A stretch of 64,000 nt of DNA from Elusimicrobiota bacterium (GTDB taxonomy: Bacteria > Elusimicrobiota > Elusimicrobia > UBA1565 > UBA9628). Under the pieces are notes generated by a model. That model saw nothing but the letters and a program-made list of their open reading frames with translations. It did no database searches and was not told the DNA's origin. Positions 28,201 to 35,745 of this stretch are shown piece by piece (positions within the stretch are counted from its first letter, which is position 1; every line of letters starts with the position of its first letter). The translations under genes were made by a program, and so were the position numbers. Where the stretch lies: positions 23,324 through 87,323 of the forward strand of contig JACQAZ010000001.1 in assembly GCA_016194705.1 (NCBI GenBank), read 5' to 3'.

Positions 28201-31200
28201 GGCCAGCGACATGTCCCAGCGCGACTCGACGAGCTCGACGAGCGAGGCCTGCCAGGCCTTGGTGATGTCCAAGAGTCGCGACTGCAGGGCCAGACCCTCC
28301 TGGAAGAGGGCGAGGATCTTGTCGTGGATGAGCGCCTTCTGGGACTTGGTCAAGGTGAGCTCGGTCATCGTGCCGACCTGGAAGCCGCCGCCCGTGGCGC
28401 GCTCGGCCGTGCCGGTGCCGACCGGGTTGGTCACGAAGCCGATCATGCCCCTCATACGAACGTTGTCCAGAATCGCCCCTGCCTTTTGCAGCTCTTTGAG
28501 GTCCCGTGTCATCTGGCCGATCTCGAGCGAGAGGAGCTTCTTGCCGACGTCGGCGTCGAAGACGCGCTTGAGTTCCAAGACGAGGCGCTCATCGGGCGAC
28601 GAGCGCTTGAAGAACTCGTCGACGGACTTGTTGAATTTCGCGAGAGTCTGGCCTCCCTGCAGGTCCTCGGCGGCGCCGCCGGCTACGAGGCGCCAGAGCT
28701 CGCCCAAAGTGAAGGTCGTCTGCGCGCCCAGCGTCAGCCGGTCGTTGAGGCCCACGTAGCGGCTGCCGTAGGAGACGAAGGCGTCGGTGTTCTGGCCGAG
28801 CTTCTTCCTGAGCTCCACGAAGTAAGTGCTCGCGTCCCCGAGGATCTTCCCCTGGGCCGAGAGGGCGAGGCCCTGGTTGGGCAGCTCGAAGCTCACGCGC
28901 CCCGACAGGGTGTTGTACTTCTCGCCGAGTTCCCCGGTACCGCCGATCGTGGTCTTGACAGGCGTGCCGTCAATATCGAAGGAAAAGCCCTTGACGATGG
29001 TCGCTCCCACCGCGTTCTGCTGTATGTCGTCGGTGCCGGTGACCCTCGAGAGGTAGAAATCGACCTTGAAGCTGTCCTTGGTCTCGAGGGCCTTCTGGAG
29101 GTCGAAGCCCACGCCGACCTTGTCGCGCCGGAAGAACTTGTTGTCGCCGTGGGCCCCGATCACGAAGTCCTTGTCGAGGTCGGGGTCGAACTTGGTGAAG
29201 TCGAGGTTGACGGTCTGCAGGAACTTTCGCGGGTCCTTGGCGAACAACGCCGACTCCTCGGCGTTGAGGCTCATGATCTCGGAAAACTTCACGCTGGCCT
29301 TGACGTTGCCGCCGTAGTAGTAGGGCTTGTTGGCGGCATCCCTGGCCGCGAAATCGGCGAAGCCCGCGGCGCCGAAGTAGAGCTTGCCGTTGGCCAGCAT
29401 CATCGCGAAATCGTCGAAGATCATCATGCGCGCCTCCTGGACCTGCGAGCCCACCTTGAGGTCCGGAGGTATGTCCTGGATGAACTTGTGGAAGGTCACG
29501 TCGAGGTAATTGACGAAGTTCTTGCCCTGCAGCGATTCGACCTGCACCGTGATGCCCTGGTCGCCGAACGGGGCGTTGCCGTCGGAAGGCGGGCTTGCGA
29601 AGCGGTGGCCGATGACGGAGACGTTGTTGCCCCAGAGGTTGAGCACGTTGCCCATGGTCATCTGGCTCGAGGTCTCGAGGCCTCCAGGCGTCGAGAATTC
29701 GGTCTGATAGACGAGGTAGAAACCGTCCGAGCCCGTGCCGACCTCGACCATCTTGGTGTTCGGGAGAAGCTGCGCCAGCGACATCGGGTTCTTGAGGATA
29801 TCCTCGCGCAGGCCCGCGATGTCGCGCGCGGTGGAATCCGCCGAGATTGCGCCGAAGAGCTGGGAGAGAAAATTAGAGAACATCGACTTCGGGATCACGA
29901 TGGTCTGGGGTCCGCCCGGGCCCGTCGCGAGCCACGAGGAGCCCTGGCCGGAGACCGCCTGTACGCGGTTGGCCAGTTCCGGCGAGAGCTGGCGCAGGTC
30001 GCCGACGGCTTCGAGCTTCTTCGAGAGCAGGGCTTGCTCTTTCTGCATCGCGATCAGCGATTCCTCGAGAGTCTTCTTGGCGGCCGCGTATTGGTCGGTG
30101 AGCTTGTGGTGCTCGATGTTGGTCTCGAGGACGGCGCGCGTCTTGTCCTGGATCGCCGAGAGGTTCTCGGTCACGCGCCGCAGGGCGCTCTCGTGCGGGT
30201 CGTTGAGCTGCTTGAGCCAGCCGGTGACCTCGGCCTTCTGCTTGGCGATCTGGTCCTGGGCTTTGGTCAAGGTGTCCTTGAACTGCTGGGCCGCCTTGCG
30301 GTCGGCGTCGAGCGCCTGGTCGCCCGAGCTGTAGACCTGCCCGAGAGAGTCGTAGTAGCCGGCGGCGTCGGTGACGGTCTGGAAGGACTCGGTGTCCCAG
30401 GAGGTCTTCTGTTGGAAGATGCCCGCGCCCTCCTTGGCCGTGTCCCTGATCCGCGTGTAGATCGAGATCTTGCGGTCGGGCACCGCGTCGCCTCCCGAAA
30501 GGTCGCCGGAGACGAAGGCGTCGTCCGCGTCGAGGTCCGCGAAGACCGCATCGAGCGCTGAGGTCGCATTATTAAGGAAAGCCTCGAAGAGGGGGATGCG
30601 TTCGTTGAGGTTCTTGTTGGCCGAGACGATCAGCGCGTCGGAAAACAGGAAGCGGGCCAGAGCCTCGGCGACCGAGTCTCCGGTCCCGGTCGCAGTCGTG
30701 GGCACGAGGCGCTTGACGACGTCGAGGCCGTAGAGCGCCAGCTGCTGGAGATTCTGGAGCGCGAGCGGCGGCTGCGGGCCCGTCGGTATGCTGCCGCCCG
30801 AGCCGCCGATGTTGAGATCGGTCTTCCCGGCCTGCGCCGAGGCTGCGTCGGCGATGGCCTTGATGTCGGCGGCCATGTTCTGGAGGACCTTGCCGTCGGC
30901 CATCGCCTTAAGGCGAGTCACGGAGTCCGCGCCGGTCGCAGATAGGTCCGTCGGCATCTTGTATTTCGAGGCGAGGTTGTACTTCCCGGGGAACAGCGCG
31001 TCCATCTTGCCGAGGATGTCGTTGATCTGCGCGTCGCGGGCGTTGATCTGTCCGGCTCGGAGGACCTTCTCCGCCTGATAAACGACGGCGCGCTTGACCA
31101 AGGAGTAGGGCGCCGGCTCGCCGTAGACGTCCTCGGTCTCGTTGTTGTTGGGGTCCTTGCGGCGGCGGATCTGGTCGACGAGGTCGTTGACGAGCTTGCG

Positions 31201-33786
31201 GTAGTCGTTGAACTGCTTGCGCACCTCCGCGATGCCGGCCTTGGCGCCCGCGACGTCGCCGAGCTTGGCCCCGCCGGAGGCCAGTCCCCAAGGGAAGGTC
31301 TTGTGCAGGCCGTCGTAGATCTTCTTGTAGACGTCTCCTTTCTGCTGATACAGCAAGGCCAGGCTGTCGCCGGTCGCGTGCGGATCGGCCAGGTCGATGC
31401 GGTCCTGCTGGTAGGGGATCAAGGTCTGGTCGAGCAGCTGCTGGAGGCCCTGAAGCTCGGGACGCAAGGTCGAGTCGACCAAAGCGGTCTTGCGGTCGAT
31501 CAAGGCCTGCGCCTGGGATTGGGGGAAGCCCGCGTTGACGTACGCGACGTCGGCGGCGATGTCGCTCATGATCGCCTGCAGCGCGGCCACCGACTTCGTG
31601 AAGGCGTCGCGCACGGCGGGCAGGATCCGGGTGATCGGCTTGTCCAGCGCCTTGGAAGTCGCCTGGGCCTCGAGGCGGCGCACGGTCATGTCGCCCATGA
31701 AGGTCAAGCGCTTGGCGATCCCGAGCTTGGCCATCTTGCCGGAGAAGCCCGCGTCGGTGCCGGGGAAGGAGAGGCCGTCGATCTGGTCGACATACTTGGG
31801 CAGGAGGTCGCGCAAGTCCTGCGCCGAACGGCCCGAGAGCCGAGCTAAAGTCGTGCCGGCGCCCTGCTCGACGGCCGGGGCCAGCGCGTCGATCTCGGAG
31901 GCGACCGCGTCCGAGGTCTGCCCTATGTTCGAGGCGAGCGCGTTCTCCTCGTTCTGATAAGCCACCAACGACTCGGGGATCGAGTCGCCGAAGTCGTTGA
32001 GCACGCGCTTGGAATTGCCGGGATCGAGCGCGCGGTTGACGCCGGCCAGCGTGTCTTGATGCTCTTTGAGCTGAGCGGCCCAATAGACCTTGCGGTCGGC
32101 TAGGATCTGCAGGGCCTGCGCGACCGTCGGATTGCTCGCGCTGACCGCCGGTATGCCCGGGACCAGCAGGACGAGCACGCCCGCGAACTCGACGGGCGTC
32201 GACGCCAATTTCGCGTCCGCGCCGCTGAGCAATGAGAGATCCGAGCTGATCTCGGCGGATTTCGATTTGAGGTAGTCCATCGAGAGGCTCGTCAGGTCGG
32301 TCGTGCCGCCGCCGCCGGAGCCGTGGATGAGCTTCTGTTGGAGCTGGGGCAGCAGGGCCAGGCGCCGCTGATATTCCGACGGCGCGTCGGCGCTCTGGCC
32401 CTTGTCGCGGGCGTTGATCGCGGCGACCAGGCCCGTAACGCCGGTCTTGAATTCAGTGATCCTCTGCACGCCCTGCGCGGCCTGATCGGAGAGCTTGCCG
32501 AAATCTTTGGTGTGCTGCTTGTCCAGGTCCAAGGCGTCCTGGGCGTCCTTGTTCCACTGGTCCTTCTTGGCCTTGTTGGCCGCGGCCGAGGCCGCGTTGG
32601 CGTCGTTGGCCTTCTTCTGGGCGTCGATCTTGGCGATCTTCTGGTCGAGGAGCTGCTGCATCCCGGCGAGCGCAGCCTGCGCCGAGTTGAGGAGATTGAG
32701 GCTGTAGGAGAGGTCCATCACCATCGCCAGACGGGAAAAATTCTTGCGGAATTCGAGCATGTCCGAGCCGGAGCGCCGCTCGCGCAGAGCCGAGTCGCGC
32801 GCGCGGTCGGCGACGGCCAGCATCGCGGCCAGGGCGTCTCGCGCGGCGAGTTGGGCCTGAACGCTGGATTTGAGGGCCTCGACCTTGGCCACCTCCTTGG
32901 AAACCTGACGCTCCGTTTCGGTGCCCGCCAGGGCGGGCTTGGTCCCCGCTCCCGGCGCGGGAGCGGACTTCATGTCCTCGAAGAGCCGGCGAAGGGCATC
33001 CAGCGAAGCCCACTTGAGCTCGTTGGACTGCGTGCGCCCCGGAGCCGTCGCGCCTGGCCCCTCGAGCAGGTCCTTGTAATTCTTGGCCAACTCCTCGAGC
33101 CGAGCGAGCTCCTCGGCGTTCTTGGGCGGCGACGAGAGGTCGGCGCGCTGGGCGAGTTTTTCCTGCGCGGCCTCCTCATCGGAGACCGGCGTCGGGATGA
33201 CGAGCCGAGCCGTGCGCGTCGGCAGCACGACCTCCGCCCGGGGCGGCGCCGGCGACTGGGGCGGCGCGGCGGCCGCCTCGAGAGCCGCGGAAGGGACTCC
33301 CGAGAGGCTGGCGGCGAGATTCCTCGCGTCGGCCTGAAGCTTCTCGCCCTCGCGCTCCTTGCGCCGCTCGGGCGCCTGCTGCATGAGAGCGCGCAGCTCC
33401 TCGAGGCCGTCTCGCGCGAGCTCGAGGAGCTCCGGACGCGGCGCCGCGAAGTCGTCGAGGCCGGCAAGAGTCAAGGGAACTTCTACGCGGGTCGAAAGCC
33501 AGGCGGCCACCGCGCGACGGCCGTCGGCCGAGCGGATGGCCCGCGCTTGGGCCCGCAGGAGCCCCGCGATCGGGGGCGGGTCGACGCTCAGCAGCCGCGC
33601 CAATCCCGCGAAGGCCTGGTCGGGAGCGGCCGCCGGAACCATGGAGGCCCTCACGGGGCGGGCCGCGACGGGGGGGGCTGAGAGCTCGGCCGCCAAGGCC
33701 GGCCAAGGGCCGCAGAGGGAAAGGGAAACGACCCCCGCGAGCGCGCGGGGGGCCAGGGATGGGGCTCGGCGAGAGGGGTATCCCAT
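22264..33786 (-). CDS. Giant exported protein with several TolC-like modules
   Basis: 3840 residues in one uninterrupted frame. An N-terminal signal (ALAGVVSLSLCGPWPALAAE) is followed by ~1250 mostly helical, Ala/Gln/Lys-rich residues. A beta-rich zone follows at about 1350-1720 (for example RLTLGAQTTFTLGELWRL). From about 1750 to 2870 come outer-membrane-efflux-protein-like segments: AQTRALSAADRHRQALLRYN, QARADLKHLEGEFAQARAQL ending LNYLLGRPLDAG (about 2272-2305), and VERLRMRMGTEADVVAAQLE (about 2780-2800). Each TolC-like helical pair comes with a beta-hairpin such as GVSLRLPIYDP. The last ~900 residues are mixed and unrecognised. TolC itself is ~470 residues, so this looks like a fused multi-copy channel or surface fibre. 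TAGACT ends 11 nt before the ATG. Confidence 0.7.
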   Translation of the reverse strand: MGYPSRRAPSLAPRALAGVVSLSLCGPWPALAAELSAPPVAARPVRASMVPAAAPDQAFAGLARLLSVDPPPIAGLLRAQARAIRSADGRRAVAAWLSTRVEVPLTLAGLDDFAAPRPELLELARDGLEELRALMQQAPERRKEREGEKLQADARNLAASLSGVPSAALEAAAAPPQSPAPPRAEVVLPTRTARLVIPTPVSDEEAAQEKLAQRADLSSPPKNAEELARLEELAKNYKDLLEGPGATAPGRTQSNELKWASLDALRRLFEDMKSAPAPGAGTKPALAGTETERQVSKEVAKVEALKSSVQAQLAARDALAAMLAVADRARDSALRERRSGSDMLEFRKNFSRLAMVMDLSYSLNLLNSAQAALAGMQQLLDQKIAKIDAQKKANDANAASAAANKAKKDQWNKDAQDALDLDKQHTKDFGKLSDQAAQGVQRITEFKTGVTGLVAAINARDKGQSADAPSEYQRRLALLPQLQQKLIHGSGGGGTTDLTSLSMDYLKSKSAEISSDLSLLSGADAKLASTPVEFAGVLVLLVPGIPAVSASNPTVAQALQILADRKVYWAAQLKEHQDTLAGVNRALDPGNSKRVLNDFGDSIPESLVAYQNEENALASNIGQTSDAVASEIDALAPAVEQGAGTTLARLSGRSAQDLRDLLPKYVDQIDGLSFPGTDAGFSGKMAKLGIAKRLTFMGDMTVRRLEAQATSKALDKPITRILPAVRDAFTKSVAALQAIMSDIAADVAYVNAGFPQSQAQALIDRKTALVDSTLRPELQGLQQLLDQTLIPYQQDRIDLADPHATGDSLALLYQQKGDVYKKIYDGLHKTFPWGLASGGAKLGDVAGAKAGIAEVRKQFNDYRKLVNDLVDQIRRRKDPNNNETEDVYGEPAPYSLVKRAVVYQAEKVLRAGQINARDAQINDILGKMDALFPGKYNLASKYKMPTDLSATGADSVTRLKAMADGKVLQNMAADIKAIADAASAQAGKTDLNIGGSGGSIPTGPQPPLALQNLQQLALYGLDVVKRLVPTTATGTGDSVAEALARFLFSDALIVSANKNLNERIPLFEAFLNNATSALDAVFADLDADDAFVSGDLSGGDAVPDRKISIYTRIRDTAKEGAGIFQQKTSWDTESFQTVTDAAGYYDSLGQVYSSGDQALDADRKAAQQFKDTLTKAQDQIAKQKAEVTGWLKQLNDPHESALRRVTENLSAIQDKTRAVLETNIEHHKLTDQYAAAKKTLEESLIAMQKEQALLSKKLEAVGDLRQLSPELANRVQAVSGQGSSWLATGPGGPQTIVIPKSMFSNFLSQLFGAISADSTARDIAGLREDILKNPMSLAQLLPNTKMVEVGTGSDGFYLVYQTEFSTPGGLETSSQMTMGNVLNLWGNNVSVIGHRFASPPSDGNAPFGDQGITVQVESLQGKNFVNYLDVTFHKFIQDIPPDLKVGSQVQEARMMIFDDFAMMLANGKLYFGAAGFADFAARDAANKPYYYGGNVKASVKFSEIMSLNAEESALFAKDPRKFLQTVNLDFTKFDPDLDKDFVIGAHGDNKFFRRDKVGVGFDLQKALETKDSFKVDFYLSRVTGTDDIQQNAVGATIVKGFSFDIDGTPVKTTIGGTGELGEKYNTLSGRVSFELPNQGLALSAQGKILGDASTYFVELRKKLGQNTDAFVSYGSRYVGLNDRLTLGAQTTFTLGELWRLVAGGAAEDLQGGQTLAKFNKSVDEFFKRSSPDERLVLELKRVFDADVGKKLLSLEIGQMTRDLKELQKAGAILDNVRMRGMIGFVTNPVGTGTAERATGGGFQVGTMTELTLTKSQKALIHDKILALFQEGLALQSRLLDITKAWQASLVELVESRWDMSLAAWMYANADDPVIRAEAQTRALSAADRHRQALLRYNALTGRGPDDTAILDELTPQDLEGFSALLQKALGSPDRLSDLISGLRGQMGVPEEGFNLMDYIPFFEKITFSLGVQLQDVLANQVIGAGVSLRLPIYDPAAKSNDKALRFQDRAIIAEMAGSLRDFRLKSRSERLIAESWDARFWQLQASAPAARSALADGIRQWRNGLIPPAELWARFRRWYWTTSGQLEARAQGSLKDAWSVMDGAQNADRAEDDYANAPEAPRRLSEAFDAAVGNSPNMEALAQRSQAASELMEAASHRFQKVSVDVNIGLNLTAAGVALLPAFGITGLGVFPIFNVALQPGELKELSMERRGGEAAMYSRLQEKVGGDLSLQLFQSYAAFRAARDSRDLYRDQIIPELERAQDGGAQRSLELDQARADLKHLEGEFAQARAQLNYLLGRPLDAGVALTDTMDEALAQLKDRLGKMDPLAASRDVLASRVKVARSVEQIVDKNLKVQDIRVEPISLIGRALGRLISALSGEGLASPELVALAREQTLTAERDLRSFDARLPAMRARWSFELAAAERGLKAVEGRTDGASRLSAIQLRNRIYGLKAMMMAYGGDGAKEQKQGSLPSSFAALKDALEVALGAESASPDVGDLRASVPQEAPFESNGTLRYYDLRQSLTKEPIGKQFVEGWIEVRLRSAATPPEALIALAKLQEEKADSLYKTELSLAKAKADILLSRLRLEVAIARGAQGEAAQSARKALERDFAEVAAHLRLPSGTTLDQFLTLIPAEDADLGAAADRYLSEAQALDLELLKRHLFQEGLPEEIAAARDPLSQMQANIIAERMSYKGFTPLAAFGLFQGRWVGGVFLEAPDPIKVMKSLEGILNDALRRELESQDRLKSLSLMLHSLMASVSDKVKLLEAERSRVEVARRNLMGAVERLRMRMGTEADVVAAQLEASAAHEEWVATVYALRLDFIRLVTELEALGYTGQASLSGGVSMTAPAAATGEKTPRQELLAYWAQRLLDEGFEKGQDSLLSGVSPKLRQSLKGELEKYRSSRRSQSLVLSKDFTPAEKLDLLTKVDLDGRRRRVESALEQILRELEAQSGGSAWTDLMGFLRSDVESQAVGAEGDVRRQQNEMQALRAAYWRAVPAPPAVEAAYARLSTLKDAVYEARQEALHHYLQQKLKPEDYVLKDKALEAYVKALIAYDNEVLKTFAMKEVGLDPRWTSGLNAMFGLRGSLERRRDMLRYGRGIVTLDGAITLGEVRMQALRASPEARDQIQPASESLAFLRAMRERWIAKPESLPALYEVKGGGETQWLTGKDLEWLKGRNQVVELGGKRFLLPPTFVGARPTTEDEARRAGGQEIVAGVDARREELEVLKARAEQRSRRQEVDAALEKSELALRVESGAKAGQYAGALSLAELRRMERQGKVLYFNKARDPRAGLRLPVHALAARWRSPDELVILVQVSGEALPAGTFPSLESLEASDYARLFQRAEFGKRGAGALLDEAANDELAARRKGWLNLKLEGFAYALDKDAEVAAVYMNQEELSTAREKAKDAKSLEHDWSFHLVSDLRLGLDGEGVVVSASGKGFSFKLGGGAALQWLEGEIWALEVDAQGRVARVFRSKEELEREAGAWWIEDMEGKVWKQTDKDISPIARLKRYIDPRTGLPVSLGRAILAQRLSKAESGLGANGRWAYMPQNWGNIILETPRGIIKTPIEMITGRDPNQEGYIGRVYMRQTDGGATVHRGALGKVVHFIDIFEILPDPVDRYYDPSQFPKRVDNDSPIKPGEWEHEKAPVSTDGKKDVHLGKGSLLREIGWAKEDLEDARGQIMGSFTGSVRKSFVESVRGRAGEYAETKVDHQTGRLAVENTLNAIGDRTDSDGIGQTVATPDHIAVDTVRVAVQVGLGAAQQKQRRKVYEAYRKKLEEAKPVPPPDDMRLIAEAELALARSEEARLALRAAADAATPKANLPGFPIVPRLFALAAFGR

Positions 33787-33972
33787 TAGGCCTACTCAGT
33801 CTATCCCTGAAGTCCCAGGTTCTCCAGGTCCAGACGGCCTATTCTATCATGGGCCCGAAGTCCCTGTCAAGTGCCGAGCTTGAAGAGTCGCTTTGTCGAC
33901 GGTAATTAATCATTTAATGTCTGGCACTAATGAGCTTTCCACCGGTCCCACCGTCGGAAAATAGCCTCCGCC

Positions 33973-34002
33973 TTGACGGCGGCGACCCTTCCTTGCTACT
34001 CT
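33973..34002 (+). promoter_or_regulatory. Sigma70-type promoter TTGACG-18-TACTCT, leaderless
   Basis: TTGACG (33973-33978) and TACTCT (33997-34002) are 18 bp apart, and GTG 34009 follows 6 nt after the -10. It would drive the three-gene run ending in the ClpS-like gene. Confidence 0.5.
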
Positions 34003-34008
34003 TTGGTC

Positions 34009-34341
34009 GTGGAACCGGCCCGGGAAGCCGCCGCCCTGAGGCTTTGGCAGGCGGCGCGCTTTTTGCCTCAGAGCGTCCGCCTATTGGGGACCCGTTATCG
34101 GTCCTTGTTCGTCGCTTACGCCCAGCAATGCTCCCCCCAAGGCGACTCGCTGGCCGTGGCCGACGCCTTGGCCTTCGTCGAGTTCATGTTCCTGCAAAAC
34201 CGGGTGGGGCTGCTCGATCCCGAGCAAAGGGCGCTGAGAAGCGACCAGAAGGCGCTGCGCCGGCGCTACCGGCTGCGGCGGCGCGGCGACGCGGTCTCGG
34301 TCGTGGAAAAATGGAAGGTACTCCAATGGTTGAGCTTCTGA
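34009..34341 (+). CDS. Small helical protein, unknown
   Basis: 110 residues from GTG 34009; the track start at 33973 would include the promoter. It is Arg/Leu/Ala-rich and helical (AAALRLWQAARFLPQSVRLLG, EQRALRSDQKALRRRYRLRR), with no signal peptide. I do not recognise it. It overlaps the O-methyltransferase start by 16 nt, so it is probably translated as part of that operon. Confidence 0.5.
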   Translation: MEPAREAAALRLWQAARFLPQSVRLLGTRYRSLFVAYAQQCSPQGDSLAVADALAFVEFMFLQNRVGLLDPEQRALRSDQKALRRRYRLRRRGDAVSVVEKWKVLQWLSF

Positions 34342-35042
34342 AGAAGGGAAAGAAGACGGTCCCGCATCACACGGGAGTCGGGCGCGGCGAGTACCGCTCC
34401 GAGGCCCTGTTGGGCTTCGTGCGCGAGGCTCTCGGCGGGGAGGATCCGGCCTTCAAGAGAATCCGCGAGGAGACCCCGAAAAAGGGCCTGCCGCCGATCA
34501 GCATCGGACCGGACGAGGGCCAGCTGCTCTCCATCCTCGTGCAAGCCTGCGGCGCCAAGAAGGCCGTCGAGGTCGGCACCTTGGCCGGCTACTCCGCCTG
34601 CTGGATCGCCGCCGCCCTGCCTGACGACGGCGTCCTGCACACGATCGAGTTCGATCCCAAGCACGCGGCGGTCGCGCGCGACAACATCAAGGCCGCGGGC
34701 CTCGCCAGCAAGGTCACCGTCCATGTAGGCCCAGGCTCCGAGATCCTGCCGACTCTCGACGGCGAGGGACCCTACGATCTTTGCTTCATCGACGCCGACA
34801 AGGTCAACTACCCGGTCTACCTGCGCTGGGCCGTCGAGAACGTCCGCTCCGGCGGCCTCGTGGTCGGCGACAACGCCTACCTCTTCGGCAAGGTCCACTT
34901 GAAGCCCGCCGAGGCCGGCGAGGACGCCCCCGGCGTGCCCGCGATGCGCGCCTTCCTCAAGTGCCTGGCCGACCGGCGCTACTTCACCTCGTGCGCGATG
35001 ATCCCGACCGGGGAGGGAATGGCGGTCGCTGTTCGTCGGTGA
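34326..35042 (+). CDS. Family 3 SAM-dependent O-methyltransferase
   Basis: 238 residues from ATG 34326, with GGAAGG about 7 nt upstream. The caffeoyl-CoA/catechol O-methyltransferase fold is clear: KAVEVGTLAGYSACWIAAAL (SAM loop), HTIEFDPKHAAVARDNIKAAG, YDLCFIDADKVNYPVYL (metal-binding Asp region) and GGLVVGDNAYLFGKV. The family methylates small hydroxylated aromatics or tRNA bases such as 5-hydroxyuridine (TrmR type). Its stop overlaps the GTG of the ClpS-like gene (GTGA). Confidence 0.88.
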   Translation: MVELLKKGKKTVPHHTGVGRGEYRSEALLGFVREALGGEDPAFKRIREETPKKGLPPISIGPDEGQLLSILVQACGAKKAVEVGTLAGYSACWIAAALPDDGVLHTIEFDPKHAAVARDNIKAAGLASKVTVHVGPGSEILPTLDGEGPYDLCFIDADKVNYPVYLRWAVENVRSGGLVVGDNAYLFGKVHLKPAEAGEDAPGVPAMRAFLKCLADRRYFTSCAMIPTGEGMAVAVRR

Positions 35043-35323
35043 GAAAATCCGGCGCGGCCGTCCTCGAAGAGGAAACGACCTCGCACGGAGGGACCGAGTC
35101 CGGCTGGAGGACGCTCCTCTTCAACTGCGAGTGCCACAGCTTCGACCAAGTGGAGAGCCAGTTGTTGAAAGCGATCCGCTGCTCCCTTTCCAGGGCGCGC
35201 GCCATCTCTTGGGAGGTCCACACGAAAGGCTCGGCCGTGGTCTATGAAGGAGCGCGCGAGCGCGCGGAGGCCGTCGCCGCCGTGCTCGGCGACATCGGGC
35301 TCATCGTCAAGGTCGCGCAATAG
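35039..35323 (+). CDS. ClpS-like adaptor domain protein
   Basis: 94 residues from GTG 35039, translationally coupled to the O-methyltransferase. WRTLLFNCECHSFDQVESQLLKAI, AISWEVHTKGSAVVYEG and VLGDIGLIVKV align in order with the ClpS fold, which delivers N-degron substrates to ClpAP. The conserved NDD of the substrate/ClpA surface is here NCE, and the upstream Pro-x-Tyr is Gly-Trp. It may be a diverged adaptor or a paralog with another partner. The long track start at 34781 lies within the upstream gene and is rejected. Confidence 0.7.
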   Translation: MRKSGAAVLEEETTSHGGTESGWRTLLFNCECHSFDQVESQLLKAIRCSLSRARAISWEVHTKGSAVVYEGARERAEAVAAVLGDIGLIVKVAQ

Positions 35324-35350
35324 CGCCCCAAGTTCCCCCGGTTTTGTCGT

Positions 35351-35372
35351 TTACCTCCACCGGTGGAGGTAA
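35351..35372. repeat. 22-bp perfect palindrome
   Basis: TTACCTCCACC is followed by its exact reverse complement, beginning 28 bp after the ClpS-like stop. There is no T-run, so it is not a standard terminator; an operator or part of a repeat is possible. Confidence 0.45.
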
Positions 35373-35580
35373 CCATCATGGAAGTGTCGGCAGCACCAAG
35401 ATGATTTGGTCTGCCGTTGTTGTTGGAGCTCTCGCCGAAGGCGAGAGCCGCCCGCCGCAGGCGCCGGTTTATGGGCTGCCGCCCCGCGGTCGGGCCCTCG
35501 CGCGCTCGAAAGGTCCGGGTCCGCCGCCACAGCCGCTGCGCAGGGACAGATCACCAATTTGATTTTCAGAATTCCCCTAT

Positions 35581-35627
35581 AGGGTTTTGGGACAATAAAC
35601 TGCGTCAGGCCTTTGTCCCAAAACCCT
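35581..35627. repeat. 15-bp inverted repeat around GGGACAA
   Basis: AGGGTTTTGGGACAA (35581-35595) is matched by TTGTCCCAAAACCCT (35613-35627) across a 17-nt loop, with weaker pairing continuing outward. Together with the 22-bp palindrome it fills the 422-bp gap before the caspase-like gene. I see no convincing ORF in that gap. A similar TTTGTCCC/GGGACAAA pair occurs near 61211-61279. Confidence 0.45.
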
Positions 35628-35710
35628 CCTCGGGATTCCTAAAATACGGCGCGGAGCTTCCTCCCGCGGCCGCCGGGTTTGGGGCCGGGGGAACTTGGAC
35701 AATAGCGCCC

Positions 35711-35739
35711 TTGACTCGCGGCGTTACACCTGCTACATT
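35711..35739 (+). promoter_or_regulatory. Sigma70-type promoter TTGACT-17-TACATT, leaderless
   Basis: TTGACT (35711-35716) and TACATT (35734-35739) are 17 bp apart; ATG 35746 follows 6 nt later. Confidence 0.6.
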
Positions 35740-35745
35740 TCGAGC

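Noticed and set aside
27316-30561. 1081-residue plus-strand ORF opposite the giant gene
   Set aside because: It is antisense to a well-supported coding frame, lacks domains and has the Arg/Leu/Gly/Val composition of a GC-rich shadow frame.
35344-35562. 72-residue ORF in the gap before the caspase-like gene
   Set aside because: Low-complexity Pro/Arg content, overlap with palindromes and no start signal.
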